Source of the DNA: Arthrobotrys musiformis
Lineage: Eukaryota; Ascomycota; Orbiliomycetes; Orbiliales; Orbiliaceae
Length of the DNA: 64,000 bases
NCBI GenBank assembly: GCA_036971715.1
Contig: JAVHJL010000012.1
Span: 1,054,001 to 1,118,000 of the forward strand
Direction: 5' to 3'
The notes under the pieces are model-generated. The model was not told where the DNA came from. It did no database searches and saw only the letters and a program-made list of their open reading frames with translations. Positions within the stretch are counted from its first letter, which is position 1. Every line of letters begins with the position of its first letter. Both the position numbers and the translations under genes were made by a program. This document shows, piece after piece, positions 19,948 through 30,959 of the stretch.

Positions 19948-21066
19948 ATGGAGTTGCTACACACGCTCTGCCATCTCTTTTATGGGTTTACTACCTCTCT
20001 CCATAATATCCTACACAATACGAAGTTTCCCACATGTAATCTTAATACTTTGCCCGCGGAAATTCTCTATCAAATTTTGGAATACCTTCTTTCTCCATCC
20101 TTTTGTGCTCCCGATGAGATTGAACAAAACCTTAGAAATCTAGTCCAAGCATCCGGAAGAATAAGAGACATTTCAGAGAACGTAATGATCAAAAGTCAGT
20201 TCTGGTCAAAAATCCCCCCCATGGATCGCTCGAGGATCTTTTCGACAATACTTTCGTTAATACGCCAAATTCCGGGATTTCCCGAACCTATTGACTTGGG
20301 AAGCGTCCCGGTTGAAACGTTTCGAGGACATATGATCAAATGTACGAGCAACATTCGGCTTGAAGCATTCGTCCCCTTTCCACTTCTCCATTCTCTAATT
20401 ATCAACATGGGGTCGTCATTTTCAACCTTCCGGTATCGAGAGCCTAGCCTCGAGTCCCCTTCAAATATTCGTGACGAAGTCAGCGGTTCGTCTATGCACT
20501 GTCATTGTTGCAAGTGCATTTTCGGCTCAATCAGCCGACATTGTACCAGTCTTACCATCCTTGAATTTGTGATAAGCGATTTTTCACAACTTTGTGACAC
20601 GGATATCACAGCTGAAGTCTGCCCAGGGTCTTTCAAGAAGTTGCAAGTGTTAGAAATCGAAATGCTTCTGGCGACCCGTGTCATAGAGGCTATCACAGCT
20701 ATTCCCTCGATGACGACGCTATCCTTAACGAACGCGGGAAAATTGCCATCCTCTCGCGCTTCCTCTTATATCCAGGAGCTATTGGAACGATTGACGGTAT
20801 CAGGATACAGAATTAAACAGCTTCAGTCACACCGAAACTATCTTCTGAGTTTTGTCTCAATGCATCTGTTCGAAGAGTCACCGCCACTGCAGCCTTGGAA
20901 TACCGGTTTCGTCACAATATCAGAGCTAGTTATCTCATTAGATAAGAATAGGGTCGTCATCTTACTTTCGAAAGATCATATGTCTTTATCAATAATGACA
21001 CAAGCAGATACCAAGCCGAGCCCGCCCCATAGCTCCGGACGTAACGCATTATGCTGTTTCGTCTAG
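19948..21066 (+). CDS. F-box protein (372 aa)
   Basis: The first in-frame ATG is at 19948; upstream the frame is open only through a tRNA-like repeat. Residues about 35-75 read NTLPAEILYQILEYLLSP, the L-P-x-E-I-L-x-x-I-L core of an F-box, which binds Skp1 and recruits substrates to SCF ubiquitin ligases. The remainder contains leucine-rich segments (SLTILEFVISDF, LQVLEIEMLLATRVIEAI, MTTLSLTNAGKLPS) like the LRR-type half of many fungal F-box proteins. A Cys cluster, MHCHCCKCIFGS, lies in the middle. The last four residues are CCFV, formally a CaaX box, so prenylation is possible but unproved. The next gene downstream is a broken F-box relative. Confidence 0.72.
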   Translation: MELLHTLCHLFYGFTTSLHNILHNTKFPTCNLNTLPAEILYQILEYLLSPSFCAPDEIEQNLRNLVQASGRIRDISENVMIKSQFWSKIPPMDRSRIFSTILSLIRQIPGFPEPIDLGSVPVETFRGHMIKCTSNIRLEAFVPFPLLHSLIINMGSSFSTFRYREPSLESPSNIRDEVSGSSMHCHCCKCIFGSISRHCTSLTILEFVISDFSQLCDTDITAEVCPGSFKKLQVLEIEMLLATRVIEAITAIPSMTTLSLTNAGKLPSSRASSYIQELLERLTVSGYRIKQLQSHRNYLLSFVSMHLFEESPPLQPWNTGFVTISELVISLDKNRVVILLSKDHMSLSIMTQADTKPSPPHSSGRNALCCFV

Positions 21067-21579
21067 CTGCGTTGTTATAAGTACTTTAGAACCCCGTTAT
21101 CCCGTCAACCAAGTTATGGATCTTCAGCGGATTATGTACTTCCGACGCACCTTTTAGTCGATTGACATGTTGAGGGGCGGTATATATCTATGTCGAGGCC
21201 TACGTATCAAAGTAATCTAACTCTATGTGGCATTGGTGCACTGGCTCACTCGTCTCGAGTTCTATTCCATAAATATCGAACTGAAATAATAGGCCCATCT
21301 GTCTTTAACTGTCTTTAGCTGCCCGATCTCATGGCTGAGGGCTGAGCTCAGCCTCCTAGGTTGCTTCGTTGTGCAGCACCAGATCCTTGGCCGCCAGCGA
21401 CATATGTCTACGTTCTTGGTCGGTCACCCTTTGAAACACTTTGCAAAAATCATCGTATGATTATACCCTCATTCCTACAACTGGGAGTCCACAAATATTG
21501 CTGGATTGTATTTGGCCTACAGCGATCGGTTTTCTTTGAGCTTTTTATCACTCGGCTTCGAAAACTTTCTGATAGCAGT

Positions 21580-22663
21580 TCCGGCTATTTGTCGCCTACT
21601 TCAACTACCGAACCCTGCGCTCCATCAGATTGGTGAATATCTTCAAGCTCGTCATTTTCTATCCCTCATTGTTTCTTGTAAACACTTTCACGAGATGTTA
21701 CAGATTCGTCACGATGAAAGAAGATGCCCTCAAGCCCCCATGGCTGTGGGTCCTCCCGACAGCCTTTACCAAGCCCGCATCTCGTCATTGGAAGAGGCGT
21801 TTATGAGAGCAAGGCCGTTCCTTCGGCCGATGTAGGCCTGAAATGGGAGAAAATACCTCTAGACAAAGGTTTGGATAGCGTTGCCCTCATCTTCCTCGTC
21901 CGGGCTGAGCTATCCATGCTAATTAATCAAAGACCTGTAAGATATCGTATTCCCGCAGGCGCTAGAAAGGGAAATCTACTCCGTCCAAATAGCATCAACG
22001 GACTTTATCCACCTTGCGCCAGTATACTCGAGCGATACAGGGGCACAACTGCTCTCTAGAATTGTGTCCCGATCAAAGAAGATAGTTATAGATATGGACA
22101 ATAGCGCTCCCCCGGCATTTATACCGGCCTTAGATTCCCGGCAATCGCTTGAGATCTTGCATATAGACTGCGCGCAAGTACAAGTGCAGTTGTTGGATTT
22201 GATGCCTTCGCGCATACGACTTCGGGTCTTTCGTATTACGAATGCCCCCCCGTATTCGGTCGAAAGTTTGGTACTTAAAGAAGCATTCAATTCGAGAATA
22301 CACAATTACGCGGTATTTCAGGCTGATAGATTTAAATTCTAGACTAGTTTACCGGTATCGGCCTATCTGCAGGTACTCGAAATATCCATGCGTCCTCATG
22401 TTTCACGGAGCAGACTTCCGTCGGACAAGGATATGGATCAAGCTGTGAAAACCTTTGGTAAAAAGCTGCTTGAGCTAGCACAACAAAGGGATTTTCAACA
22501 CTGCTCTATTGATTGCAGTCATCTTGCGATGTGTGACGGCCTTCGTATCATTGTTGCAACCCACCATTGGCGGGTTCTGCCAGAAGCAGAGCCGAGATAT
22601 AAGTTTCACGAAACAGTGTTTGTGGACGCGCCAGGCGCGAGACGTGGCCAGCGTACAGAATAA
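21580..22663 (+). pseudogene. Broken F-box/LRR-like gene
   Basis: Four frames follow one another and each looks coding. The first gives LLQLPNPALHQIGEYLQARH and SLIVSCKHFHEMLQIR, an F-box; it ends at 21835. The second (to about 21955) gives LKWEKIPLDKGLDSVALIF. The third (about 21960-22342) gives EREIYSVQIASTDFIHLAPV and, further on, SLEILHIDCAQVQVQLLDL. The fourth (about 22345-22663) gives VKTFGKKLLELAQQRDFQH. No proper splice signals fit between them, so at least two single-base frameshifts are needed. It probably arose from the same F-box family as 19948-21066, although the two are not close in sequence. Confidence 0.6.
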
Positions 22664-23890
22664 AATTAAATTGAATGATACGTCGATATATCATAGACCT
22701 AAGTCCGGTACAGAGACTAAGTTGCTACTCCTCAGCAAATCTGAGCCCCCGGCCAACTTGTAAAAGGTATACGACCACATGCCGATGCGAGACAAAGGCC
22801 TGAATTCATCACAAACCGGCGCTGGCTGTACAGCTGTACATGTGCTGGGATTGGGGGCGCATGAGCGGCCAGGCACGTGCATTCACATGATTGCTGAGGT
22901 ATTCCAATTGCGGTTTTCCTCTGCGTAAGGTAGTGGCCTTGTTCACCTTGTGGAGGCTAGTTTAGGTAACCAGCCAATATCTATCTTGTCATTCCTCCTT
23001 TGTTCTGGCAAAGAGACCAGTTTCGAACGAGTACCTTACGCTTTCTATGTTGCGTGTTGTACTTTTGCGGCTCTATAGCTCTCGTACTCGCAACTGGTGA
23101 CGTGCGTCCTAAGTAGCTAGTGGTAAGCACCGACGCACCTAAAGCGACGATTATAATATTGAGAGGGCTGGGAGCCCCCTGGCTACTTGTCAAGGCGATT
23201 GGTGGCTTTATAAACCGCGAATACGAACCTAGAGGGCCCTAACTGTCACGGCGGAGAGATCTATAGCTACAGGTTGTGGAGATCGATATCTAGATTCGTG
23301 CTGGTCGGCATTGTCCTCGATCCGCTTTGCTGCCAAGAATATTCCTAATTAAGGGGCCAATAACGGTCAAACAGCGGCTCTCTTCAACACCGCGTGTTGA
23401 TACCAAACAAGAGGCTAACCCTTTGTGTTCCGGGTCAGAACTACAACACTAGATCATAGTAACCTGTGTTGTTAGAACAGTTGAAGCTAAGCTGCTCGCC
23501 TGAGTAGCAGTAGATACCCTCCGACAATGAGATAACTTCAGAGCTACATCAACTGAAGGCAATACACGGATTGTTCACTTTAATCGCGGGTATAGTTGAC
23601 CACAGAGCTCAAGACCAATATGAAAACCGAAAATCTTGATGCCTAAATTTTGACTGGGGTATACTTGGATCTTCGACTTTTTGTGGCCACCGGCTTCTTT
23701 AGGCCCGTTGGCAAATACCTTGCTATGCATGGCTATGCTACTGTAGTAGCATCTTGCAAGCTTCTAAATACAGTTAATGGCTTCTGTTATTAGATATCAC
23801 AGCTCTGCCACAGCGGTAACAGAGCACCCGAGATGTTTCCGAAAGCGAGAGCAGCGGTTGCTCGATAGTCAATTGCTCTTTAGTAGACTA
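22664..23890. other. No gene seen
   Basis: Only short frames; none recognisable. The right-hand part precedes the promoter of the gene at 23997. Confidence 0.4.
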
Positions 23891-23894
23891 GGAA

Positions 23895-23902
23895 TATAAA
23901 TA
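23895..23902 (+). promoter_or_regulatory. TATA box of the chromodomain-like gene
   Basis: TATAAATA lies 95 bp upstream of the ATG at 23997, with pyrimidine-rich sequence (CTTCTCTCTGTC) between the two, as expected for a fungal core promoter and start region. Confidence 0.5.
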
Positions 23903-23996
23903 CCCCAGTAGCATCCGCTGTTGCTTCTCTCTGTCAGTCTTCATTAGCATATCCCACGAACTACCCTCACGCGGGAAACTCATCGATACTAAAAAT

Positions 23997-24934
23997 ATGA
24001 CGCTTCAACCACCCACTGGGCTCAAATACCCGCTGCCGCAACGTCCGGCTACAACAAGACAAGATGGATACAGAGTTACAAGTATGGCTTAACACTCAGT
24101 TTCGTCATATTTCATATACATACAATAGCTAATTTCGCCTCCGAAATAGAGTATTCTCAACCAAAAGACCGAACCCATACTACGAAACGATCTTGGCCGT
24201 GCTGTCTTCCAGATCCTCCTAGTAATGCAGTATCGATAGCCACATCTGAAACAGCAAGTAAAAAATCTAGAGACACGCGGCAAGAGCTAAACTCTCTAGG
24301 ACACGAAAACGTGGAGGCTCTAGACACGAGATATCAAGCTATTTCATCAACCCCGCTAGCCGGCGATCCGGCCCAAAACCCACTAGATCCTTCTTATATC
24401 GACCCTCATAAATGTCTCCTAAAAGAAGGTCATGATATTCTTAGCCAATCAGCCAGAAGATGTAATGGGTCAGCCAATGAACTTCCCGAGAACTTCGTTC
24501 ATGGAAATGTTGCATCAGCCCGCGAGTCCGACGGTCGGCGTGAACAAACACTCGGCGCCCCTCCGACGGATGCGTCTGAGCTAAAACGTGGAAGAGAAAT
24601 GGGGAAAGGTATACAAATACAAAAGTTAACGGAGAGAGATTGGGGGGTGAAAGAAGTGATCGGGGTCACAGAAAGCCACGCTCGTGTCGTATGGGTGGAC
24701 AATGTGCTCCCGGCAAATATGATAGCGGATATCGCTACAATATTCAAAGGGCATGAAGTTAAGGCTTTGGAACGGGAAGGGAAGGTATACCGTCAAGTCG
24801 CTTGGGCGAACACAACTGAGCCATTGGGTAACCTAGAAAATGCTCAGGAATGCCTTCGCACCTATTTTAGGAACAGAGAAGAGGCCGGAAAGCCACTTTA
24901 TATGTCCGAGCAAGAATTTTGGGCCCTGCCATAG
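23997..24934 (+). CDS. Two-exon chromodomain-like protein (296 aa)
   Basis: Exon 1 (23997-24081) starts at ATG and encodes MTLQPPTGLKYPLPQRPATT and eight more codons. The intron (24082-24128, 47 nt, GTATGG...CTTAAC...ATAG) splits a codon, and exon 2 (24129-24934) continues in frame to a TAG. Residues about 1-205 are polar and probably disordered. Residues about 215-285 contain ARVVWVDNVLPANMIADI and then VYRQVAWANTTEPLGNLENA followed by QECLRTYF, which resembles the aromatic strand, W-E-P and final helix of a chromodomain (TWEP-x-x-NL-x-NA-x-x-L-x-x-Y). The domain is degenerate, and an origin from a chromovirus integrase tail is possible. It has no neighbouring pol sequence, so it may be a captured gene. 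A TATA box lies 95 bp upstream. Confidence 0.62.
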
Positions 24935-25000
24935 GGCATAGGCGGATGTGGCGTCAAAATATCCATATGCAACATATCGTGTACATATAACGTTTTCCAC

Positions 25001-25034
25001 CAGGAAGTGAGACACACCAGGAAGTGAGACAGTA
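25001..25034 (+). repeat. 17-bp tandem duplication
   Basis: CACCAGGAAGTGAGACA occurs twice in direct succession. It sits at the left border of a roughly 150-bp stretch of very AT-rich DNA (about 25035-25190), similar in composition to the AT-rich DNA next to the MITE at 14.5 kb. Confidence 0.6.
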
Positions 25035-25948
25035 AATTTCGAATTTCAAAAAATTATTATAAATTTATTTTTGATTAAAATTTTTTTGAAAATTTCACAT
25101 CTTTTAGAAACTACTAGAAAGAATAATATATTAAAATTTTAGAACTTTTCATGCTATAACTACTTATTATGACGTTATATTATTTTAGACGTGGTGTACT
25201 CCTGGTCCTCTTGTGCTAGACTACAAAAAGGACAAAAAAAGTGACTAGCGCAGTCACCGCATGACGAACCTTCGATGTTGAAAGCTTTCCGTAACTCTAA
25301 CCTCTGTCGGGCCCCTAAAATCCAATGTAGGCCAACCGAAGACGCCAGGCAGAAATAGATGCAGGAAGAGTTGTAAATCGAGGTTGAAAGAACTATCGCT
25401 TTCTGCCCATTGTTTGAAGTATCGAGGCTGTTGGAGATTCTGCCATATATAATACACGGGCAACTACATGTTAGCGCGGCTGTTCGGTGCTTACTCGTCA
25501 GTCCCGGTAGAATATCTCAAGCTTTTAAGGGCGGGTGTACCTCTTTGTGGATCCTTATTGATACTATCTGTAAAAGAGTTTCTCCAAATTATGGGAGCTG
25601 GGTCCGTAGGTTGCATTTTAGAATATAATACAGACTAAAAGATGGGGCAGGGTCCAGTTTAATACAGAAAGGGAGAATTTATAGTGCTGCAGCCTACGTA
25701 GTTAACCTGTGTACACAGAGTTAGTGTCTTTTACGAGACAACTCCTCTGGGGTCTAAAGCGTACCAAAGGGCCTGGATCTGTGCGGTCAGCTGTCCTATG
25801 TAGGGTGTCACGCGGGGAAGATTATCAAAATTAGAAGGTAGGTGTCCTATATAGTCCTGCAAACAAGTGTATTTAAAGCCCAGGCATAACCCTCTAAAAT
25901 GGGGAGCACCATTCGCCAAGCCAACGGGACGTTTACAAGACCTGTGGG
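25035..25948. other. AT-rich region, no gene seen
   Basis: Runs such as AAAATTATTATAAATTTA dominate the first 150 bp; the rest has only weak short frames. No inverted ends were found for the AT-rich block. Confidence 0.4.
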
Positions 25949-26457
25949 ATGGAGATAGATATGAGCTGGTTTGACAACAGTGACGGGGCTTTCTCCATGA
26001 GTCCTGGAGAGCCGGAAAACACTTTTATTGATAGCGTCGACGTCACAAAGACGGGGTCACTTCAGACTTCTAACAGTATTCCAAACAATTTCAGCAGTCC
26101 TTCCGATATATTGTTGATGCCAATTCCGGCTTTAATCACGCCTCGAACTACAAAGGGGACCTACCGCGAAGTTGCAAGCCTGAGGAACGAGATTAGTGCA
26201 CCCGAGGAGCTGTAAGTACAACCACATCGCAATAATTTTGACCAACGATCGTAATGTATCTTTGCTATAGAATTAAAGAACTCCAGAAGTCTGTAGATAA
26301 GATACAAAATTATTTGGCGGGGCTTATCCCATGGACAATCGAGATGAACGAGAGGATGAACAATGTGGTTATCGAGATATTTGGAGAGAAGGAGGAAACG
26401 GTGCAGGAAGCTGCGCAGGAAGCTGCGCAGGATAGCGGGCTCGAGGCTACAGGATAA
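25949..26457 (+). CDS. Small two-exon coiled-coil protein (149 aa)
   Basis: Exon 1 (25949-26211) begins at ATG with an acidic, Ser-rich segment (MEIDMSWFDNSDGAFSMSPG). The intron (26212-26270, 59 nt) has a textbook GTAAGT donor and a GACCAAC branch-like site before CTATAG. Exon 2 (26271-26457) continues EELIKELQKSVDKIQNYLAG and MNERMNNVVIEIFGEKEETV, heptad-like and probably a coiled coil, ending in a duplicated QEAAQEAAQD. No domain recognised and no signal peptide. It is the first of three neighbouring small coiled-coil genes on the same strand. Confidence 0.6.
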
Positions 26458-27076
26458 ACCCTGATGGATGGCTCAAGGGATTACCGTGTTTTCGGGTTTT
26501 TGTAAGCTATATAAGACCGGAGTACCAACCCCGCGAGTACCGACTGTAATTAACGGCTCTATGAAATTGTTTACCAACTGTTTAAATTCTCAATTATCCA
26601 AACTACGACCGCGGCAGCGTGAGTACATCCTGTTGCCTCATATTCCATCTCCTGCCATAGTAACATAGGAGAGCGCAGTCCCACAATGCCAGCACTATGG
26701 ACCCTAGAAGAGGAGCTTCTTATGGTGTTCTTTCTCTCGAAATACCTGTGGGAGTCCTCATGTTTGCCCGGTAAATACGATCGGTAGACCCTAGTAGATC
26801 AACGACTAATGGATTAGGTGTTATTCCAGCATGAAGGAACAAAAACGGGCAGAGAAATCGACGCTGGGGCATGCATTGCCAACCATGCTGCAATGTCCGA
26901 AACGTAAACAAATATCATTGTCTCGGGCTCACATGAAAATCGTGGAAGGGATTCCGGAGGAAGTGTTTGGAGCTCAGACGTACGGGGCTGGTTAAGGTGC
27001 AGGTGAAGCAAGAAGCGAATGGGGGCGATAACCGAAGTTAAGGCAAAAAATTTGCAATATTTGACCGATATAATGT
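26458..27076. other. No gene seen
   Basis: Short frames without support on both strands between the coiled-coil gene and the tandem repeat. Confidence 0.35.
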
Positions 27077-27118
27077 ATGTTAATCATCGCATGTTAATCA
27101 TCGCATGTTAATCATCGC
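27077..27118 (+). repeat. 14-bp tandem repeat, three units
   Basis: The unit ATGTTAATCATCGC is repeated three times without change. It lies between two small gene islands and just upstream of a tRNA-like SINE head. Confidence 0.85.
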
Positions 27119-27359
27119 ATGTCACTATCAATGTAGCGGAGTATCTGTCGTTCCATCACGCGCTTAAACTGTTTCTCATGCGTTAATGAGGAATTCACCT
27201 GCCTAACCCGGCAGGCACATTTCTTCTCATTTACCACCGATTTTCCCGCCAGGTTGTGTTGCCCAACTGCCTCTCCAGTAAAGTGCAGCCGGTGCAAGCG
27301 TGTAGCGTATAATGCGTCTACCCGACGTTAGGCTTCCGACTTTCCGCTTATTATGAAGG

Positions 27360-27435
27360 TTACCGTCGGAAGCACGGGTTTGAACTCACATGGAAAACCC
27401 GGCAACTGGGCCTACACGCTGTGCCACCCAGCCAT
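27360..27435 (-). repeat. tRNA-derived SINE-like head
   Basis: On the minus strand TGGCACAGCGTGTAGG (27426-27411) matches an A-box and GAGTTCAAACC (27387-27377) matches a B-box, about 39 bases apart as in a tRNA gene. The seven bases before the A-box (GGCTGGG) do not pair with the bases after the B-box, so no closed acceptor stem exists. This points to a SINE or a decayed tRNA and not to a working tRNA. Confidence 0.5.
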
Positions 27436-27811
27436 GGGGTAAGGTAGTTGCTGCCTAGTCCCGCCAGTTTGGCAGGCTCGAGAGAGCTCAGCTTAGAGCT
27501 GCAGGGTCAAACCAAGCGCTGCCCCTTCTTTGGACTTGGCCTGCTTCAGGCCCTGGCAGAGACCGATTTTGTTCCCATAATTATGCATAAATTGCTGCTG
27601 CCGGCGGGGGATAGCGGGCTTTCGAGGGGCCACAATAACGGCAAATCATCTCTTGATTTGGTGATGAAGAACTCAAGGCAGAAATCTAGTTCTCGGATGG
27701 ATTCTAGAAAAAGAGCGCGGGTAACTCTCAATACAGACACCAACGCCTCAGCCCAACTTAGGGTACTCGGACGAACTTTTACCTACACGATCGCGAGACC
27801 AACTTGCTTCG

Positions 27812-28435
27812 ATGCAACGCAACAATGTCATCGATCGCGAACAACAGGCGGCGCACCACACCTCAAGAGACATTACCCTCGCTATGTCACACCTCCAACA
27901 ACCGCGAGAATCAATTTGTTCTTATAGCTATCGACTTTTGTATTCCTCTTTCATGGCACAAGGAACTGAGATTAACCATTTAAAGACTCAGATCTCCCAA
28001 CTAGCCAGTGACTGCGAGTACTACAAACAGTCATGGAAACAAACTGACGAATACAATAAATCAATTTCCCACCAAGGGGAAGAACTTAAAGGTCTAAAAG
28101 CCGAAGTTCTTAGATTGACTACTGAACGAAAGGATCTCCTTGACGAAATGGGACGACGTGAGAAGGACAAAGTCTCCATTGAGAATGCGTTCGTGAACCT
28201 CGAGAGGCAACACCAGGATCTTGTCCAAGAGATGAAATTTTTTGAGCCTATGTACCAAGCGTATCTAGATGGAAAGTTTCAGCTACGTAAACCAACTAGC
28301 TCAGCGTCAACAGAGGCAACATCGGCATCGGGATCCATGGACAGCATGATTGACCCTACCCTTTGTCAGCACGCTTGCCCGGAAGAGTTCGAGGAAGGCG
28401 GCATTACGGGGCACGGCATGAAGGAGGATGAGTAG
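27812..28435 (+). CDS. Coiled-coil protein (at least 207 aa)
   Basis: The ATG at 27812 gives 207 residues, but the frame is open upstream to about 27740 (reading TPTPQPNLGYSDELLPTRSR), so an earlier exon is likely. Residues about 50-145 form a long heptad-rich helix: INHLKTQISQLASDCEYYKQ, EELKGLKAEVLRLTTERKDL, ENAFVNLERQHQDLVQEMKF. The C-terminal 60 residues are Ser/Thr-rich and acidic. It is the central member of three neighbouring plus-strand coiled-coil genes; no catalytic domain is seen. Confidence 0.6.
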   Translation: MQRNNVIDREQQAAHHTSRDITLAMSHLQQPRESICSYSYRLLYSSFMAQGTEINHLKTQISQLASDCEYYKQSWKQTDEYNKSISHQGEELKGLKAEVLRLTTERKDLLDEMGRREKDKVSIENAFVNLERQHQDLVQEMKFFEPMYQAYLDGKFQLRKPTSSASTEATSASGSMDSMIDPTLCQHACPEEFEEGGITGHGMKEDE

Positions 28436-28620
28436 GATAGGTGGAGGTAATCATTCAAAATTCTGTTTAAGAAATTAATTGTGTCATTTTCAAGCCTAAT
28501 ATAGCCTGTAGCTTAATTCGAGTCGTCACCAAGATAGCTCAGCCAAAGACAATAAAGTTTCCTACTCCTCGTACTGCTTCCTCGAGTGATCGCGCCGTGA
28601 AACCGTTACACTCCTGTCCG

Positions 28621-28992
28621 ATGCATCGGCCTCCACAAAATGTAGGATCCCAAATTTTGTCATTATCGGGAAATACTGACTTGATTACAAAGAAGTCATA
28701 TAACAGTCTACAGCCTATTGTGGAGCATGTGGAAACTCAAAGCGGAGTAGCAGCGGTCCTGAAGGATATTCGGTCGATTAGAATGGAACTTGTTGAGATA
28801 GAAAGTCGCATCGAAGGGCTGTTAGCCCGAATTAGGCACTCTGAAGCCCGACATGAACAACTAAAAGGCGATTTGCATAGCCTACGATTAGACGTCCTAG
28901 CGCTTCGTAGTCAAGAGCCAAAGCCACCTAGCGCCTCAGGAGAGATATCATCAAAACGGTTTTCAAGAATTCTCAAAATGTTTCCGCTCTAA
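28621..28992 (+). CDS. Small coiled-coil protein (about 123 aa)
   Basis: The first in-frame ATG is at 28621. The core is a heptad-type helix, RSIRMELVEIESRIEGLLAR and HEQLKGDLHSLRLDVLALRS, followed by a short basic tail ending KRFSRILKMFPL. It lies 186 bp downstream of the previous coiled-coil gene in the same orientation. The frame is open back to 28597, and an upstream exon is possible. Function unknown. Confidence 0.5.
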   Translation: MHRPPQNVGSQILSLSGNTDLITKKSYNSLQPIVEHVETQSGVAAVLKDIRSIRMELVEIESRIEGLLARIRHSEARHEQLKGDLHSLRLDVLALRSQEPKPPSASGEISSKRFSRILKMFPL

Positions 28993-29470
28993 TTCTTTAC
29001 ATAGTGTAGGGGGCACCGCTTGGCTCGGCGGGTGGGCGAGCAGCCTCGCTCAGACGATATTAATCTATATCTATCCATATACGCATATATACATATCATA
29101 TATGTGCACCCGACTTGCAAAGCTGCATTTGAGTTGGTAACAGATACTTTGATGTACGTACCTAGCTTCGGTGTATGTACATGTACATATAAGTATAATA
29201 TACGTACGTGGGAGACAAACAGGCAAAGTTACCATAGCCAATTTCCCTTATCGAGCAACATAAGTCGTGACACATGGGATTATTTTTGCCAGAAATAGGT
29301 GGAATATGGTAGTAAACGAATACGGGTCCGTCGTATATGCAGACAGGTACCTAAAACGAATAGGTGTGCTGAACCGGCCGATTACTCGCTTTACAGCTTT
29401 ATAAGTACTGATCATTGGATTCGCGAAGCAGTTCAATCTATCATCAACGAGAAATACTCGAGTATTTCGG
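28993..29470. other. No gene; ATAT/TACATG-rich spacer
   Basis: Rich in TATATACATA-type alternations around 29065-29210 and with no supported gene. It forms the upstream region of the secreted protein gene at 29471. Confidence 0.4.
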
Positions 29471-30619
29471 ATGACTATAATGCAGAGAGCGTACGTTTTC
29501 CCTAGACGGGCGGCATACATCTTTGTGTTTCTGCCCCACCTACTTTGTCTCGTGCACAGCCAAATCGTTCTTGAAACTCCAACACCCAGATGGCCAGATC
29601 TAAGCTCAGCGGAGGACAAGTTAAGCCCTCTTAGGGCCGACGGTTCAGACTTCCCTTGCAAAGGTTACCATAGGTTTTTCACGAAAAGCGATTACGAGAA
29701 AACGGTCTGGCAAGCTGGTTCTTGGGTGACCGTTACCCTGGGCGGTGACGGTTTGTCCGAAGTAAAGGGGGGAGCTGTCAATTCTCATTATCACTAGACC
29801 TTGGCCATACATTCAAAGTGCTGCGATCAGAAGTTGGAGGCTGCCCCCCCAACGGTTATGGGACTGAAGGGAGCGGCTATCGATTCTTTTTGCCGGCGGA
29901 AATTCCTTCTGGCAGAGCTGTTTTTGCTTGGTGAGAAACTGAATTGCATCAAAAGGTAAATCGAATATTATTGCTTTAACATCACTAACGCCTATTACAG
30001 GACGTGGTTTAATAGCGTCGGTGAACCTAGGATGTATATGAACTGTGCGCCGCTCAGGATCAATAATCCAGAAACCAGGGCATGGCTCACGTATTACACT
30101 AGCCTCCCGGACCTCTTCGCTGCCAATATTGGAAATTGCAAATTAAAGGAAGGCAGCGATGTAATCTTCCCCCAGGCTGACGACATCTCCCCAATTGCGA
30201 GATCGCCTGAGCAGCCGCCTGAAGCCTGTGTTTCAAATTTCTCTATGGTTCTATCTGCTGGCGAAGGCCACTTAACTAGCTCGTCGGCAGTCGACTATAG
30301 CAATGCGCTTGCAAGTACCCCCACTACAACAATAACGGGGCTGGTCTCCGGTTCAACGGATAATACGCATGGGGCCTGTTCGGACAAGCAGCAGTCAACG
30401 AGCATAACTACGTTAACGTTCCTAAAGATTGTCACTACGACTAAGCGCTCCCGTCTTACGGCGGAGAACATCTCGGCTACATCTCAGATAAAAACTTTTG
30501 TACTCGTGACAACAACTAGTAAAGTTTGCACAGAATCGATAATCGGTACACGGATGCCGGGTACCTCGGAAGCAACGTCTACTTCGGCAAAACTCTGTGC
30601 TTGTAGAACCCGGCCCTGA
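29471..30619 (+). CDS. Secreted LPMO-like protein, one frameshift
   Basis: The ATG at 29471 (or 29480) leads to a hydrophobic signal-like stretch (AAYIFVFLPHLLCLVHSQ). Then come LRADGSDFPCKGY and AGSWVTVTLGGDG. At about 29766-29772 a run of six G breaks the frame; one more G would continue the same protein. The downstream frame reads TFKVLRSEVGGCP and PSGRAVFAW. An intron (29931-30000, 70 nt, GTGAGA...CACTAACG...ACAG) joins to TWFNSVGEPRMYMNCAP. These blocks match a common ascomycete secreted family often annotated as LPMO- or endoglucanase-like. The rest is a Ser/Thr-rich tail, likely O-glycosylated, ending at 30619. The function of the family is inferred, not proved. Confidence 0.72.
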
Positions 30620-30959
30620 CAAACTGACCGTGTATTTTCGATCTAGGGGACCCTCTCAACTTTAGAGTACTCCTGACCTTAGCTGTGCATGAAATAAAAT
30701 TTAGATCTAGAGCTACTTAAACCTTGGGAACCTCTCTATCAAAATGTATACTTCGCATGGAAATGTCGAACATCCCCATCTTCCAAGCCTTTCGTTTATA
30801 AATTTTGTAATATATGATACTAGCAGTTATCACACCAAATAATAGCCATTACTCCAAAAGAATTGAGTATTCAAGTATTATGGGAGAAAGTAGTATAGTA
30901 GGTATTATGGAGTAGGTCTCTTGGACTGATTTGTCCGTTGCAAGTATCTGCGGCAAGCT

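Noticed and set aside
27360..27435. Functional tRNA gene
   Set aside because: A- and B-box are present but the acceptor stem does not close and no proper anticodon arm forms.
27448..27927. 159-codon plus-strand frame upstream of the coiled-coil gene
   Set aside because: It overlaps the better-supported frame of the coiled-coil protein and passes through a tRNA-like repeat flank; at most a small part could be a first exon.
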